This document shows, one piece after another, positions 1-6,270 of a DNA stretch of 12,126 nt; position 1 is the first letter of the stretch; the number at the start of each line of letters is the position of its first letter. Source of the DNA: Chloroflexota bacterium. Lineage in GTDB: Bacteria > Chloroflexota > Anaerolineae > Anaerolineales > UBA11657. The position numbers and the translations under genes are program-made. The stretch spans positions 1 to 12,126 of the forward strand of contig QWRL01000058.1 of the NCBI GenBank assembly GCA_003670425.1. The letters are read 5' to 3'. The notes below the pieces were generated by a model. That model was not told the DNA's origin. It made no database searches and saw nothing but the letters and a program-made list of their open reading frames with translations.

Positions 1-1147
1 GGCGCGCAGCAAATACAACCAGCTTGGAGGCTTCGGGGGTGAATGCACGCCCTTCGAAAACCAGCTGCACCAGTGGCGGTAAATAGAACCAGGCTGCCAC
101 GGCAATGGGCATCGTAAGCGCCATCACCACACGCAGTGCAGTGCTCAGTATCTGCGCGCTGCGTTCTGTCTCTGTCGGCGAGTGCCGGGCCATCAGCGTT
201 GCCAGCGTTGGCAGCAGTGCCGTGCCCACTGCTGTGCCAATGATTGTTTCCGGCACCTGCATTAGAAACCAGCCGTAGGTGAGCGCAGTCACGGAGCCCG
301 GCGCCATGCGTGACGCGAGGTTGTCGCGCATCAACTCCGTCAGCTGAAATGCACCCAAGCCTGCGAGGCGCGGGCCGAGCAGCACAAGTATGCGCAGCAC
401 ACCGGGATGGTGCAGCGCAATGCCGAAGCGCCAGCGGAAGCCATAGCGCCACAATCCGGGCAGTTGCACAGCCAAATGCAGCAGCGCGCCGATAATCACG
501 CCATACACAAGCCCATGCACGCCAAGGCCGAGGGCGGGCAGGGGCAAACCAGCGAGCAGCGGTTTCTGCGGCACCAGTACAACCGCGCCAAAAATCTGGC
601 CGCAGTTGTAGAGCGTGGGCGCAAGCGCGGGCAGCAGAAAATGCTGGTTGGCTTGCAATCCGCCAATGACCAGGCCGCTGACGGAAAAGATCAGGGTGGC
701 AACGAGGTTCAGGCGCATGAGCTGCGCCACCAGCACTTGCTGTGAGGCGTCAAACCCCGGCGCAATGCCCAGCTCTGATTGCACCAGCGGCAGCGCAAAC
801 ACCGCCACCAGCAGCGCCAAGACAGCCGTGGCCACAAACGCCAGGTTGGCCACCATGCTGAACACTTCCCAGCCCGCGGCCCGGCCGTGCTGGTCAAAGT
901 ACTCGCTCAGCACAGGAATCAGCGCGATGCTCAGTGCACCACCCGAGATCAGCGTAAACAGCAGGTCCGGCACGTTGTTGGCGGCGTTGAATGCATCCAG
1001 CAGCGGGGAGACACCGAACACGCGCGCAATGATCACCGTGCGCAGCAGTGCAGCAGCTTTGTCGATGGCAAAGAAGCCGGCGATCAGCAGCGCGGCGCGC
1101 AGCAGCGGGCGCGGCGGGGCAGCTGCAGTGGCGGTTAAATTGGCCAT
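1..1147 (-). CDS. murJ: Lipid II flippase MurJ (MviN family), 3' part missing
   Basis: MurJ moves lipid II across the cytoplasmic membrane for peptidoglycan synthesis. The visible 382 N-terminal residues are mostly hydrophobic helices; the family usually has about 14, so the C-terminal part lies beyond position 1. Aligned by eye with E. coli MurJ, the block ALLRTVIIARVFG followed by DAFNAANNVPD keeps Arg24 (here R36) and Asp39 (here D51), both known to be essential. Arg18 appears to be replaced by K30. Later segments such as SGLVIGGLQANQHFLLPALAP also fit the family. The start is ATG at 1147; no other ATG, GTG or TTG lies between it and the in-frame stop at 1204-1202, and no Shine-Dalgarno sequence is visible. 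The upstream peptidase gene ends 54 bp away on the same strand, so co-transcription is possible. The family call is firm; the start is less so. Confidence 0.93.
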   Translation of the reverse strand, partial: MANLTATAAAPPRPLLRAALLIAGFFAIDKAAALLRTVIIARVFGVSPLLDAFNAANNVPDLLFTLISGGALSIALIPVLSEYFDQHGRAAGWEVFSMVANLAFVATAVLALLVAVFALPLVQSELGIAPGFDASQQVLVAQLMRLNLVATLIFSVSGLVIGGLQANQHFLLPALAPTLYNCGQIFGAVVLVPQKPLLAGLPLPALGLGVHGLVYGVIIGALLHLAVQLPGLWRYGFRWRFGIALHHPGVLRILVLLGPRLAGLGAFQLTELMRDNLASRMAPGSVTALTYGWFLMQVPETIIGTAVGTALLPTLATLMARHSPTETERSAQILSTALRVVMALTMPIAVAAWFYLPPLVQLVFEGRAFTPEASKLVVFAAR

Positions 1148-1201
1148 GCGGCGAAGTGTGGACCAGAGATACTCACCGCGTTGCGCATCCAGCGCACGGC
1201 G

Positions 1202-2506
1202 TTATTTGACTCCCAGAATACTGAGTGCATTTTGCGCGTCGGCAAAGTTGGGATTGATGGCCAGCGCTGCGCGAAAATCCGTGATGGCCAGCGTGCGCTT
1301 GCCCAGCATGTACCACGCCCAACCGCGCCACACGTAAGACTCCTCCAGTTCCGGGCGGGCGTTGAGCGTGGCCGTAGCAAGGTCAATCACATCCTGAAAG
1401 CGGCCCACATTAAAGTAAGCCGCATACGGGCCGAACTGGTAGAACAACATGCGCCATGGCAGGCCCAGCTCGCGCGCCTTGTCAAAGTCTGCTGCGGCTT
1501 CGCTGTAGCGCTCAAAATAATTTAGGTTGGAGCCGTGCGTGAACCATGCAAATGCGTTTCCGGCATTTGCGGTGCGATCTGCATCCGCTTGCGCCAGCGC
1601 GCGCGCACGGTTGCTGTCCAGGTCAGCGTCCGGCCCCAGCAGCTGCGCTATCTTGCCGGCGTCCGCCACCGGATACACCACAATATACAAGCGGTTGAAC
1701 TGCTGCCACAGCTTGTCCACTGCCGCAAACTGCATTGTGCGGTTGGGTCCGCCGGTTACATCCTGCACAATCACAGTCTCCGCGTTGGCATCGTAGCCCG
1801 TTACCAGCAGGTAATGCCCCACCCAGCCAACCTCCAGCTCATAGCCGGTCTCAATAATCAGCGGGTAGCCGTTGGCCACAAACAACTGCAGCGTCTCATA
1901 GCTGCCGCCAACCCGGAAGAGCGAGTCCAGCCAGCCGGCATGTGTGCGCACATATTGCACCAGCTCGTCCCAGCGCACGTTGCGGTCGCGAATTTGCGGC
2001 TTCAGTACTGCGGCTATCTTGGCCTGGTCGCCCTTCCACTTCCAGTAGCGCAGCAAAATGGCGAGCGTGGCGGGGCCGCAATTGTTTGGTGTTTCAAATT
2101 CATGCAGGAAGCCGGTGATCTTGAAAGCTGCAGGCGGCGAGACGACTTTGTATGTGATGGGCGTGGGCGATGGCGCGGCGGTTGGTGCGCTGCTGGCGGC
2201 TGCCGGCTTGGTGGCGGCTGCCGCTTCGTAGGAAGCGCGCGCCGCTGCCTCGCTTACCGCCGGCGTTGCAACGGCGGGCTGGTCAGCAGCGCGCGGCAGT
2301 GTGTCAGAAGTGCGAAACAGAAAGTCGCGCGTGGCACCACGCAGTTTGTCCCACTGCCAATACACACGCAAGGATGTGTTTGGGCTGGCTTGCAACCCGC
2401 CGGCCAGCAGCACTAGCGCCGCCAGCACCGCAAGACCGGCCAGCCAGCGCACAACCTGCATGCGCCGGCGCTGCAGCTGGCCTGCTTCGCCGAGGCGGTA
2501 TTGCAC
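1202..2506 (-). CDS. Membrane-anchored C39-like cysteine peptidase with C-terminal TPR repeats
   Basis: This is a 434-residue protein with one N-terminal hydrophobic helix (about residues 20-38), predicted to be a membrane anchor or uncleaved signal. An Ala/Pro/Thr-rich linker follows (about 70-118), then a papain-like C39_2-type domain (about 125-280) and TPR-like helices (about 315-430, ending in the typical ...FRAALAINPNFADAQNAL). The candidate catalytic set is visible: Cys143 in NNCGPATLA, His231 in GHYLLVTGYD and Asp249 in VIVQDV. It lacks an ABC transporter, so it is not a bacteriocin exporter; the substrate is unknown. By topology the peptidase and TPRs should lie outside the membrane. 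The start is GTG at 2506, with ATG at 2461 (residue 16) as an alternative; neither has a Shine-Dalgarno sequence. A perfect TATAAT lies 7 nt before the GTG. Lying upstream of murJ suggests an envelope role, but that is inference. Confidence 0.88.
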   Translation of the reverse strand: MQYRLGEAGQLQRRRMQVVRWLAGLAVLAALVLLAGGLQASPNTSLRVYWQWDKLRGATRDFLFRTSDTLPRAADQPAVATPAVSEAAARASYEAAAATKPAAASSAPTAAPSPTPITYKVVSPPAAFKITGFLHEFETPNNCGPATLAILLRYWKWKGDQAKIAAVLKPQIRDRNVRWDELVQYVRTHAGWLDSLFRVGGSYETLQLFVANGYPLIIETGYELEVGWVGHYLLVTGYDANAETVIVQDVTGGPNRTMQFAAVDKLWQQFNRLYIVVYPVADAGKIAQLLGPDADLDSNRARALAQADADRTANAGNAFAWFTHGSNLNYFERYSEAAADFDKARELGLPWRMLFYQFGPYAAYFNVGRFQDVIDLATATLNARPELEESYVWRGWAWYMLGKRTLAITDFRAALAINPNFADAQNALSILGVK

Positions 2507-2513
2507 GCGCGCG

Positions 2514-2519
2514 ATTATA
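2514..2519 (-). promoter_or_regulatory. TATAAT -10 box just upstream of the peptidase GTG
   Basis: Read on the minus strand this is a perfect TATAAT, ending 7 nt before the GTG at 2506. Transcription would be expected to start at about the start codon, giving a leaderless message from the GTG. If translation starts at the ATG at 2461 instead, the leader would be about 45 nt. No convincing -35 hexamer lies at the usual distance and there is no TGn extension, so the promoter call is tentative. Confidence 0.4.
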
Positions 2520-2520
2520 A

Positions 2521-2556
2521 GCCCCGCATTTTTGGGGCCGCGCTAAAGCACGCGGC
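2521..2556 (-). terminator. Two overlapping hairpins between the small unknown gene and the peptidase gene
   Basis: On the minus strand, 8 nt after the stop of the upstream gene, there is a 6-bp stem GCCGCG/CGCGGC (2556-2551 with 2542-2537, 8-nt loop). A second stem GCCCC/GGGGC (2538-2534 with 2525-2521, 8-nt A-rich loop) shares two bases with the first, so the two compete in part. There is no T-run, so this is not a classical intrinsic terminator. It may stop or pause upstream transcription, or affect the peptidase promoter next to it. Confidence 0.35.
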
Positions 2557-2564
2557 GCGGAAAA

Positions 2565-3005
2565 TTAAGCGAACTTGTCCAGCACGACACCGGGATTGGG
2601 CACGCTGGCTGCAATCGCCACGGGGCGCGGGGTATCTGGGCTGCCGATGGGTGCCCGGGGGTTCAGCGAGATGGCCCCCGCACTCTTCTCCAAGCTGTCG
2701 GACACGTACAGGGGGCGTACGCCGGCAGTGGCTGGCTGGCTGCCAAATGCAGGGCTGCTCTCGCGCCGCGCTGGAAGTTCAAACTTTACGGTTACGCGGC
2801 TTGGAGCATCAGCGTAGGTGCCCGCTTCTTTTTCCTCTGGACGCGTGACCTTGAAGGGCAGAAACCCGCGCTGGATAAACTCCGGCGGCTGCACCGGAAT
2901 GCTGCGCGGTGGAGATGGAAATCCCAAGCGCGTAAATAGCGTATCTAAAAACGCAGTGCGCGTGCGCGCTTCAGATATGAAGGTGGCAAACCCCTGATTG
3001 CCCAT
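2565..3005 (-). CDS. Hypothetical protein, 146 aa, proline-rich
   Basis: I do not recognise a family. The protein has 146 residues. The N-terminal part (about 1-60) looks able to fold (TFISEARTRTAFLDTLFTRLGF, then a Pro-rich stretch PSPPRSIPVQPPEF). The rest is polar and rich in Pro, Ser and Ala, likely partly disordered, and ends in VVLDKFA. There is no clear signal peptide or membrane helix and no Cys or His metal motif. It sits 21 bp after the methyltransferase stop and 58 bp before the peptidase start, on the same strand as both. That placement and an open frame with no better competitor are the reasons to call it real. The start is ATG at 3005, with no Shine-Dalgarno sequence at normal spacing but a promoter-like pair ending 7 nt before it. 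It could be specific to the lineage. Confidence 0.6.
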   Translation of the reverse strand: MGNQGFATFISEARTRTAFLDTLFTRLGFPSPPRSIPVQPPEFIQRGFLPFKVTRPEEKEAGTYADAPSRVTVKFELPARRESSPAFGSQPATAGVRPLYVSDSLEKSAGAISLNPRAPIGSPDTPRPVAIAASVPNPGVVLDKFA

Positions 3006-3012
3006 GACCAGT

Positions 3013-3041
3013 AATGTACACCTTAATTAGGAACTTTGCAA
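3013..3041 (-). promoter_or_regulatory. Candidate promoter for the 146-aa hypothetical gene
   Basis: Minus strand: TTGCAA (3041-3036), a 17-nt spacer and TACATT (3018-3013). The predicted transcription start falls at about 3006, one base before the ATG at 3005, so the message would be leaderless. The hexamers match the consensus in four or five positions each and the spacing is ideal. The -35 part lies inside the last codons of the methyltransferase gene. Confidence 0.4.
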
Positions 3042-3722
3042 AGTTTCGGCAGCCGGCGTGGGAGCAGTGCGCGCGAAGACGGCAATCCGCCAAAACCCAA
3101 AAGTGCTCAATTCCACAGGCAACAAGCCCGCGGCGCACGCAATCCGTAGAATTTCTGGCTCGGGATGGATATAAAACCGGTAGCTGCCATGGCCCATAGC
3201 CGAAAAAGTGTTCACGGCTAAGCCAATCAGCCGCGCCCACCAGTTGTTGCGCGGAAAGCTGAGCGCGAGGAAGCGAGTGCTGCGCTCTGCCGCTGCCCGC
3301 AGCAGCTGCTCCAAGTTTGGGTAACAGCAAAGTACGCGATCCATAATGACAGCAGCAGCCGGCTCAAACTGTGCCGCGTCCAGCGCAAAATCGAGCTGGT
3401 GATACCGGGTACGCTCGCGCAGCCCGAGCACGCTGGCATTGTGCGCTGCGGCCGTGATGTAGCCGGCGCTGGCATCTACGCCCACTGCAAGCGTGGCGGC
3501 GCCGCGCCGCAGCAGCTCGTGGTGTGCCGCGCCGGCCCCGCAGCCAATATCCAGCACGCTGGCTAGCGGTGCCGGCTGCGCCAGCAGCGGGCGGATCAGG
3601 CGCAGCGTGCGGCGCACCGCGCCGCGTTTGAGAAAACGCTTGGCTTCCTTGGCGGCACTTGCGGCATCAAAGGTGCCGTCTAAATCATTAATGCCGGACG
3701 GCGCACAACAGGAGCTTGGCAT
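3027..3722 (-). CDS. Class I SAM-dependent methyltransferase (BchM/UbiE-like), substrate unknown
   Basis: This 231-residue protein has a Rossmann-type methyltransferase fold. Motif I is VLDIGCGAGAAHHELL (from about residue 56) and the acidic end of strand 2 is in VGVDAS (D83). The motif IV region is VIMDRVLCCYPNLEQLL (about 125-141), followed by FLALSFPRNNWWARL. The N-terminal CC pair and the CCYP and FPRxxWW blocks resemble an uncharacterised family distantly related to magnesium-protoporphyrin O-methyltransferase. There are no chlorophyll genes here, so that substrate should not be assumed. The start is ATG at 3722, 15 bp after the lipid kinase stop; the two genes probably share a transcript. 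No Shine-Dalgarno sequence is clear. Pairing with a lipid kinase hints at a lipid or small hydrophobic substrate, which is inference. Confidence 0.85.
   Translation of the reverse strand: MPSSCCAPSGINDLDGTFDAASAAKEAKRFLKRGAVRRTLRLIRPLLAQPAPLASVLDIGCGAGAAHHELLRRGAATLAVGVDASAGYITAAAHNASVLGLRERTRYHQLDFALDAAQFEPAAAVIMDRVLCCYPNLEQLLRAAAERSTRFLALSFPRNNWWARLIGLAVNTFSAMGHGSYRFYIHPEPEILRIACAAGLLPVELSTFGFWRIAVFARTAPTPAAETLQSS
3032..3045. repeat. Perfect 14-bp palindrome AACTTTGCAAAGTT
   Basis: AACTTTGCAAAGTT is its own reverse complement. It is A+T-rich in a G+C-rich surrounding and covers the last codons of the methyltransferase gene (residues ...TLQS). It overlaps the -35 element proposed for the next gene, so a repressor or activator site is possible. 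A chance origin cannot be excluded from one copy. Confidence 0.4.
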
Positions 3723-3737
3723 GGAAGGCGCAGTTTG

Positions 3738-4655
3738 TCAGCGCATCAGGCGCAGTGCGCCGGGCAGCAGTGTGATGCGCAAGTGGCGCACATTGGCTGC
3801 GTAGTCCGCCCAAAGCTCGCCGTCCAAGTGCACCGGCACCGCGCGGTCCGCACTAATTTCAAACGTGCGCCCGCGCTTGAACTGCACACTGCCAAAGCGG
3901 CCCTGGGTGCCGCGCAAAAACTCCGGCAGCAGGCGCAGCATTTGCAGGCGCGAAATTTCTGTCACGGAAACATAATCCAGCCAGCCGTCATCGGGCAGCG
4001 CCTGCGGTGCGCAAATAAATCCGCCGCCTTCGCGCGCGCCATTTGCAACTGTCAGCATCAATAAGGTGTGTTGGCTGGTCTCGCCATCCACTAAAAGTGT
4101 TATGCGTGTCGGAAAATGGTTTTGCAGAATGGTGCGCACAACTGCCACCAGATAAATAAGCGGGCCGCGCAGGTACTGAATGCGCATTGCCTGCATGAGG
4201 GCCGCTGCATCAAAAAGCATGCCGGCTACATTTATGTAGTGGCGGCTGCGCCCCGCGTCATCCACAATCAAGGCTGCGTCCAGTGCAGCGGGTGTGCCGT
4301 GCAATGCGCGCTGCAATGCGCTCGCCGGTGCAGCCAGCAGGCCGCAGTTAAAAGCAAGGTCGTTGCCGGAGCCAAGCGGCAGCAGGCCCAACGCCGGGCG
4401 CTGTGCAGCGGGCACGGTCATCAAGCCGTTTACAATTTCATTTACAGTGCCATCGCCACCGGCTGCCACAACAACCCGGCATCCAGATTGGGCAGCGATG
4501 GTGGCCAGTTCGGTTGCATGGCCTGCCCGTTCGGTGGCAATCCAGCGCACATTGGGTGTGGCGGGGTGGGCGGAGCGCAGCGCAGCCACGTGGGCGCCGC
4601 AGCGCCCGCGGTTGGCTGCCGGGTTAGTGATTACCAATGCAGAATCACTTTCCAT
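3738..4655 (-). CDS. Diacylglycerol/lipid kinase family protein (YegS/DagK type)
   Basis: The protein has 305 residues counted from ATG at 4655 and should phosphorylate a lipid hydroxyl such as diacylglycerol at the inner face of the membrane. The family signatures are present in order: VITNPAANRGRC at the N-terminus, the nucleotide-binding GGDGTVNE (residues 66-73), LPLGSGNDLA (about 93-101), and VHLDGE (275-280), the DGE region of the C-terminal domain. Length is normal for the family. The frame stays open upstream to 4736, but the extension (LSKALHFWQH...) is not family-like and ATG 4655 sits right before the first conserved strand. A TAAAAT box ends 5 nt before this ATG. The methyltransferase gene follows after 15 bp. 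The exact substrate (diacylglycerol, ceramide-like, isoprenoid or other) cannot be read from sequence. Confidence 0.92.
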   Translation of the reverse strand: MESDSALVITNPAANRGRCGAHVAALRSAHPATPNVRWIATERAGHATELATIAAQSGCRVVVAAGGDGTVNEIVNGLMTVPAAQRPALGLLPLGSGNDLAFNCGLLAAPASALQRALHGTPAALDAALIVDDAGRSRHYINVAGMLFDAAALMQAMRIQYLRGPLIYLVAVVRTILQNHFPTRITLLVDGETSQHTLLMLTVANGAREGGGFICAPQALPDDGWLDYVSVTEISRLQMLRLLPEFLRGTQGRFGSVQFKRGRTFEISADRAVPVHLDGELWADYAANVRHLRITLLPGALRLMR

Positions 4656-4660
4656 TCTGT

Positions 4661-4666
4661 ATTTTA
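4661..4666 (-). promoter_or_regulatory. -10-like TAAAAT upstream of the lipid kinase
   Basis: On the minus strand TAAAAT ends 5 nt before the ATG at 4655, with no Shine-Dalgarno sequence between. If it is used, the transcript would start at or next to the start codon (leaderless). No good -35 is seen. Confidence 0.35.
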
Positions 4667-4724
4667 GTGCAGCGCAGCAGCGCCAGCTGTGCTGCCAAAA
4701 ATGCAGTGCCTTGCTAAGCCTGCA

Positions 4725-4733
4725 TGCTAAAAT
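4725..4733 (+). promoter_or_regulatory. Extended -10 box TGCTAAAAT for the epimerase operon
   Basis: TGCTAAAAT matches the extended -10 form TGnTATAAT in all but one position. Transcription would begin at about 4740, some 30 nt upstream of the TTG at 4770. It lies in the 114-bp gap between the divergent kinase and epimerase genes and is the only strong candidate on the plus strand there. Confidence 0.5.
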
Positions 4734-4769
4734 CAATTGGCTTCAGCACCCAATCTCAGGCAATCCACT

Positions 4770-5696
4770 TTGAAGTTTCTTGTTACCGGCGGAGCCGGAT
4801 TTTTAGGCGCCGCGCTTGCCCACCCACTGGCGCATGACGGGCATGAGGTGCGTGCGCTTGACGACCTCTCTGCCGGCGACAGCGGCCGCCTGGCAGCGGA
4901 GGTGCTGTTTACGCGCGGTGACGTGAATGACCGCCCCAAGCTGTGGAGTTTGCTGCAGGGCGTGGAGTGCGTCTACCATTTGGCGGCGCGCGTGTCGGTG
5001 CCTGAATCAATTTTGTTTCCGCGCGAGTACAACGCCGTAAATGTGGGCGGTACAGTGGGCGTGATGGAGGCCATGCGCGACGCCGGTGTCAAGCGCGTGG
5101 TGCTTACATCTTCCGGCGCAGTGTACGGGGCGCAGGTGCTGCAGCCGCTGCGCGAAACCCTCGTACCCAATCCGGACTCGCCTTACGCAGTCAGCAAACT
5201 TTCGGCTGAGGCGTATGTGCGCACCATCGGCGCGCTGTGGGGCATCGAAACCGTGGCGCTGCGTGTGTTCAATGCCTATGGCCCCGGACAGCCGCTGCCG
5301 GCATCGCATCCGCCGGTGGTGCCGCGTTTCATCAAGGGCGCGGTCAGCGGCGCCTCGCTGGTGGTGCATGGCGATGGCCAGCAATCGCGCGATTACGTTT
5401 TCGTGTCTGATGTGGTGGCGGCGTTGCTGGCAGCAGCCACGGCACGCAATCTGGACCAGCTGGTGATCAATGTAGGCAGCGGCAAGGCAACCACGCTGCG
5501 CCAACTGGTGGCCGAAGTGGCTGAAGTAACCGGCACGCGCCTTGAACCGCTTTACAACAACAATGAGAGCGGTGGCGTGCGCGAGATGTGCGCAGACCTC
5601 ACACTGGCGGGCGACTTGCTGGCTTACAGCCCCAAGGTTGGCTTGAACGAAGGCCTGCGCCGCACAGTGGCCGCTGATGAACGCTTTCGTACTTGA
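4770..5696 (+). CDS. NAD-dependent epimerase/dehydratase (UDP-glucose 4-epimerase-like, extended SDR)
   Basis: This 308-residue extended short-chain dehydrogenase/reductase starts MKFLVTGGAGFLG. The dinucleotide-binding GGAGFLG is at residues 7-13 and the substrate Ser region at TSSGAVYG (113-120). The catalytic Tyr139 and Lys143 are in PYAVSK, and NAYGPGQ (168-174) and SRDYVFVSDV (206-215) are typical of GalE-like enzymes. It should act on a nucleotide sugar in the cytoplasm, feeding surface polysaccharide or galactose pathways; the exact sugar is not determined. I chose TTG 4770 because it gives the standard N-terminus, and an AGG (4758-4760) lies 9 nt upstream. TTG 4737 adds eleven unlikely residues and falls before the predicted transcription start. 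The stop overlaps the DNA glycosylase gene by 20 bp, so the two are translationally coupled or at least co-transcribed. Confidence 0.88.
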   Translation: MKFLVTGGAGFLGAALAHPLAHDGHEVRALDDLSAGDSGRLAAEVLFTRGDVNDRPKLWSLLQGVECVYHLAARVSVPESILFPREYNAVNVGGTVGVMEAMRDAGVKRVVLTSSGAVYGAQVLQPLRETLVPNPDSPYAVSKLSAEAYVRTIGALWGIETVALRVFNAYGPGQPLPASHPPVVPRFIKGAVSGASLVVHGDGQQSRDYVFVSDVVAALLAAATARNLDQLVINVGSGKATTLRQLVAEVAEVTGTRLEPLYNNNESGGVREMCADLTLAGDLLAYSPKVGLNEGLRRTVAADERFRT

Positions 5697-6267
5697 GCCG
5701 GGTGCGCGCCTGCCACGCAGCTTTTTTGCGCAGCCCACGCTTACGGTGGCGCGTTTGCTGCCGGGCAAGCTGCTGGTGCGGCTGGGTGCCGGCGGCAGCC
5801 GCCAGGCCGGCGTAATTGTGGAGACCGAGGCGTACATTGGCGAGAGTGACCTGGCCTGCCATGCGCGTAGCGGGCGCACGCGCCGCACGGCAGTGATGTA
5901 TGGAGCGCCGGGCACGGCGTATGTGTACTTTACATATGGCATGCATTGGATGTTGAACATTGTCACAGAGCACAGCGGCTTTCCGGCAGCTGTGCTGCTG
6001 CGCGCACTGCATTTGTATGACAGCCCGGCGGCACAACCGCAGCCTGCAACCAATGGCCCGGCAAAACTCACGCGTGCATTGCAGCTCGATGGTACTTGGA
6101 ATACGCACGACATGTGCGCGCCGGACGCGCAGCTGTTCGTTGAGCAGCCGCAGCAGGCCGCACCGCCGCGGATCGTCTGCAAGCCGCGCGTCGGGCTGGG
6201 CAAAACGCCGCAGCCGTGGCTCGGCCTGCCATGGAACTTTTGCCTTGGCGCACACACAGGGAGTTGA
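5677..6267 (+). CDS. 3-methyladenine DNA glycosylase, AAG/MPG family
   Basis: The enzyme removes alkylated purines such as 3-methyladenine from DNA in base excision repair. At 196 residues it has the normal length for a bacterial AAG-type enzyme. Aligned with human AAG, the catalytic Glu125 corresponds to E51, Tyr127 to Y53 and His136 to H62 in the block VETEAYIGESDLACHA. The damaged-base pocket tyrosine region is in YVYFTYGMHWMLNIV (82-96). NGPAKLTRAL (126-135) and PRVGLGK (170-176) are further family signatures. The ATG at 5677 lies inside the epimerase gene (20-bp overlap) with no Shine-Dalgarno sequence, which suggests coupled translation. fabI follows after 3 bp, with its ribosome binding site inside the last codons of this gene. 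Function is well supported; its placement between a sugar epimerase and fabI has no obvious metabolic reason. Confidence 0.93.
   Translation: MNAFVLEPGARLPRSFFAQPTLTVARLLPGKLLVRLGAGGSRQAGVIVETEAYIGESDLACHARSGRTRRTAVMYGAPGTAYVYFTYGMHWMLNIVTEHSGFPAAVLLRALHLYDSPAAQPQPATNGPAKLTRALQLDGTWNTHDMCAPDAQLFVEQPQQAAPPRIVCKPRVGLGKTPQPWLGLPWNFCLGAHTGS
6258..6263 (+). promoter_or_regulatory. Shine-Dalgarno sequence of fabI (AGGGAG)
   Basis: AGGGAG lies 7 nt before the fabI ATG at 6271 and overlaps the last codons of the glycosylase gene. It fixes the fabI start and is one of only two clear Shine-Dalgarno sequences in the window. Confidence 0.8.
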
Positions 6268-6270
6268 AGC

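Noticed and set aside
615..2416. Long plus-strand open frames opposite murJ and the peptidase gene (for example 615-1337 and 1535-2416)
   Set aside because: They are antisense to well-supported genes, with Arg/Ala/Cys/Ser-rich, motif-free translations typical of G+C-rich shadow frames.
4656..4736. N-terminal extension of the lipid kinase up to 4736
   Set aside because: The extension covers the promoter region and is not conserved in type; ATG 4655 sits directly before the first family motif.
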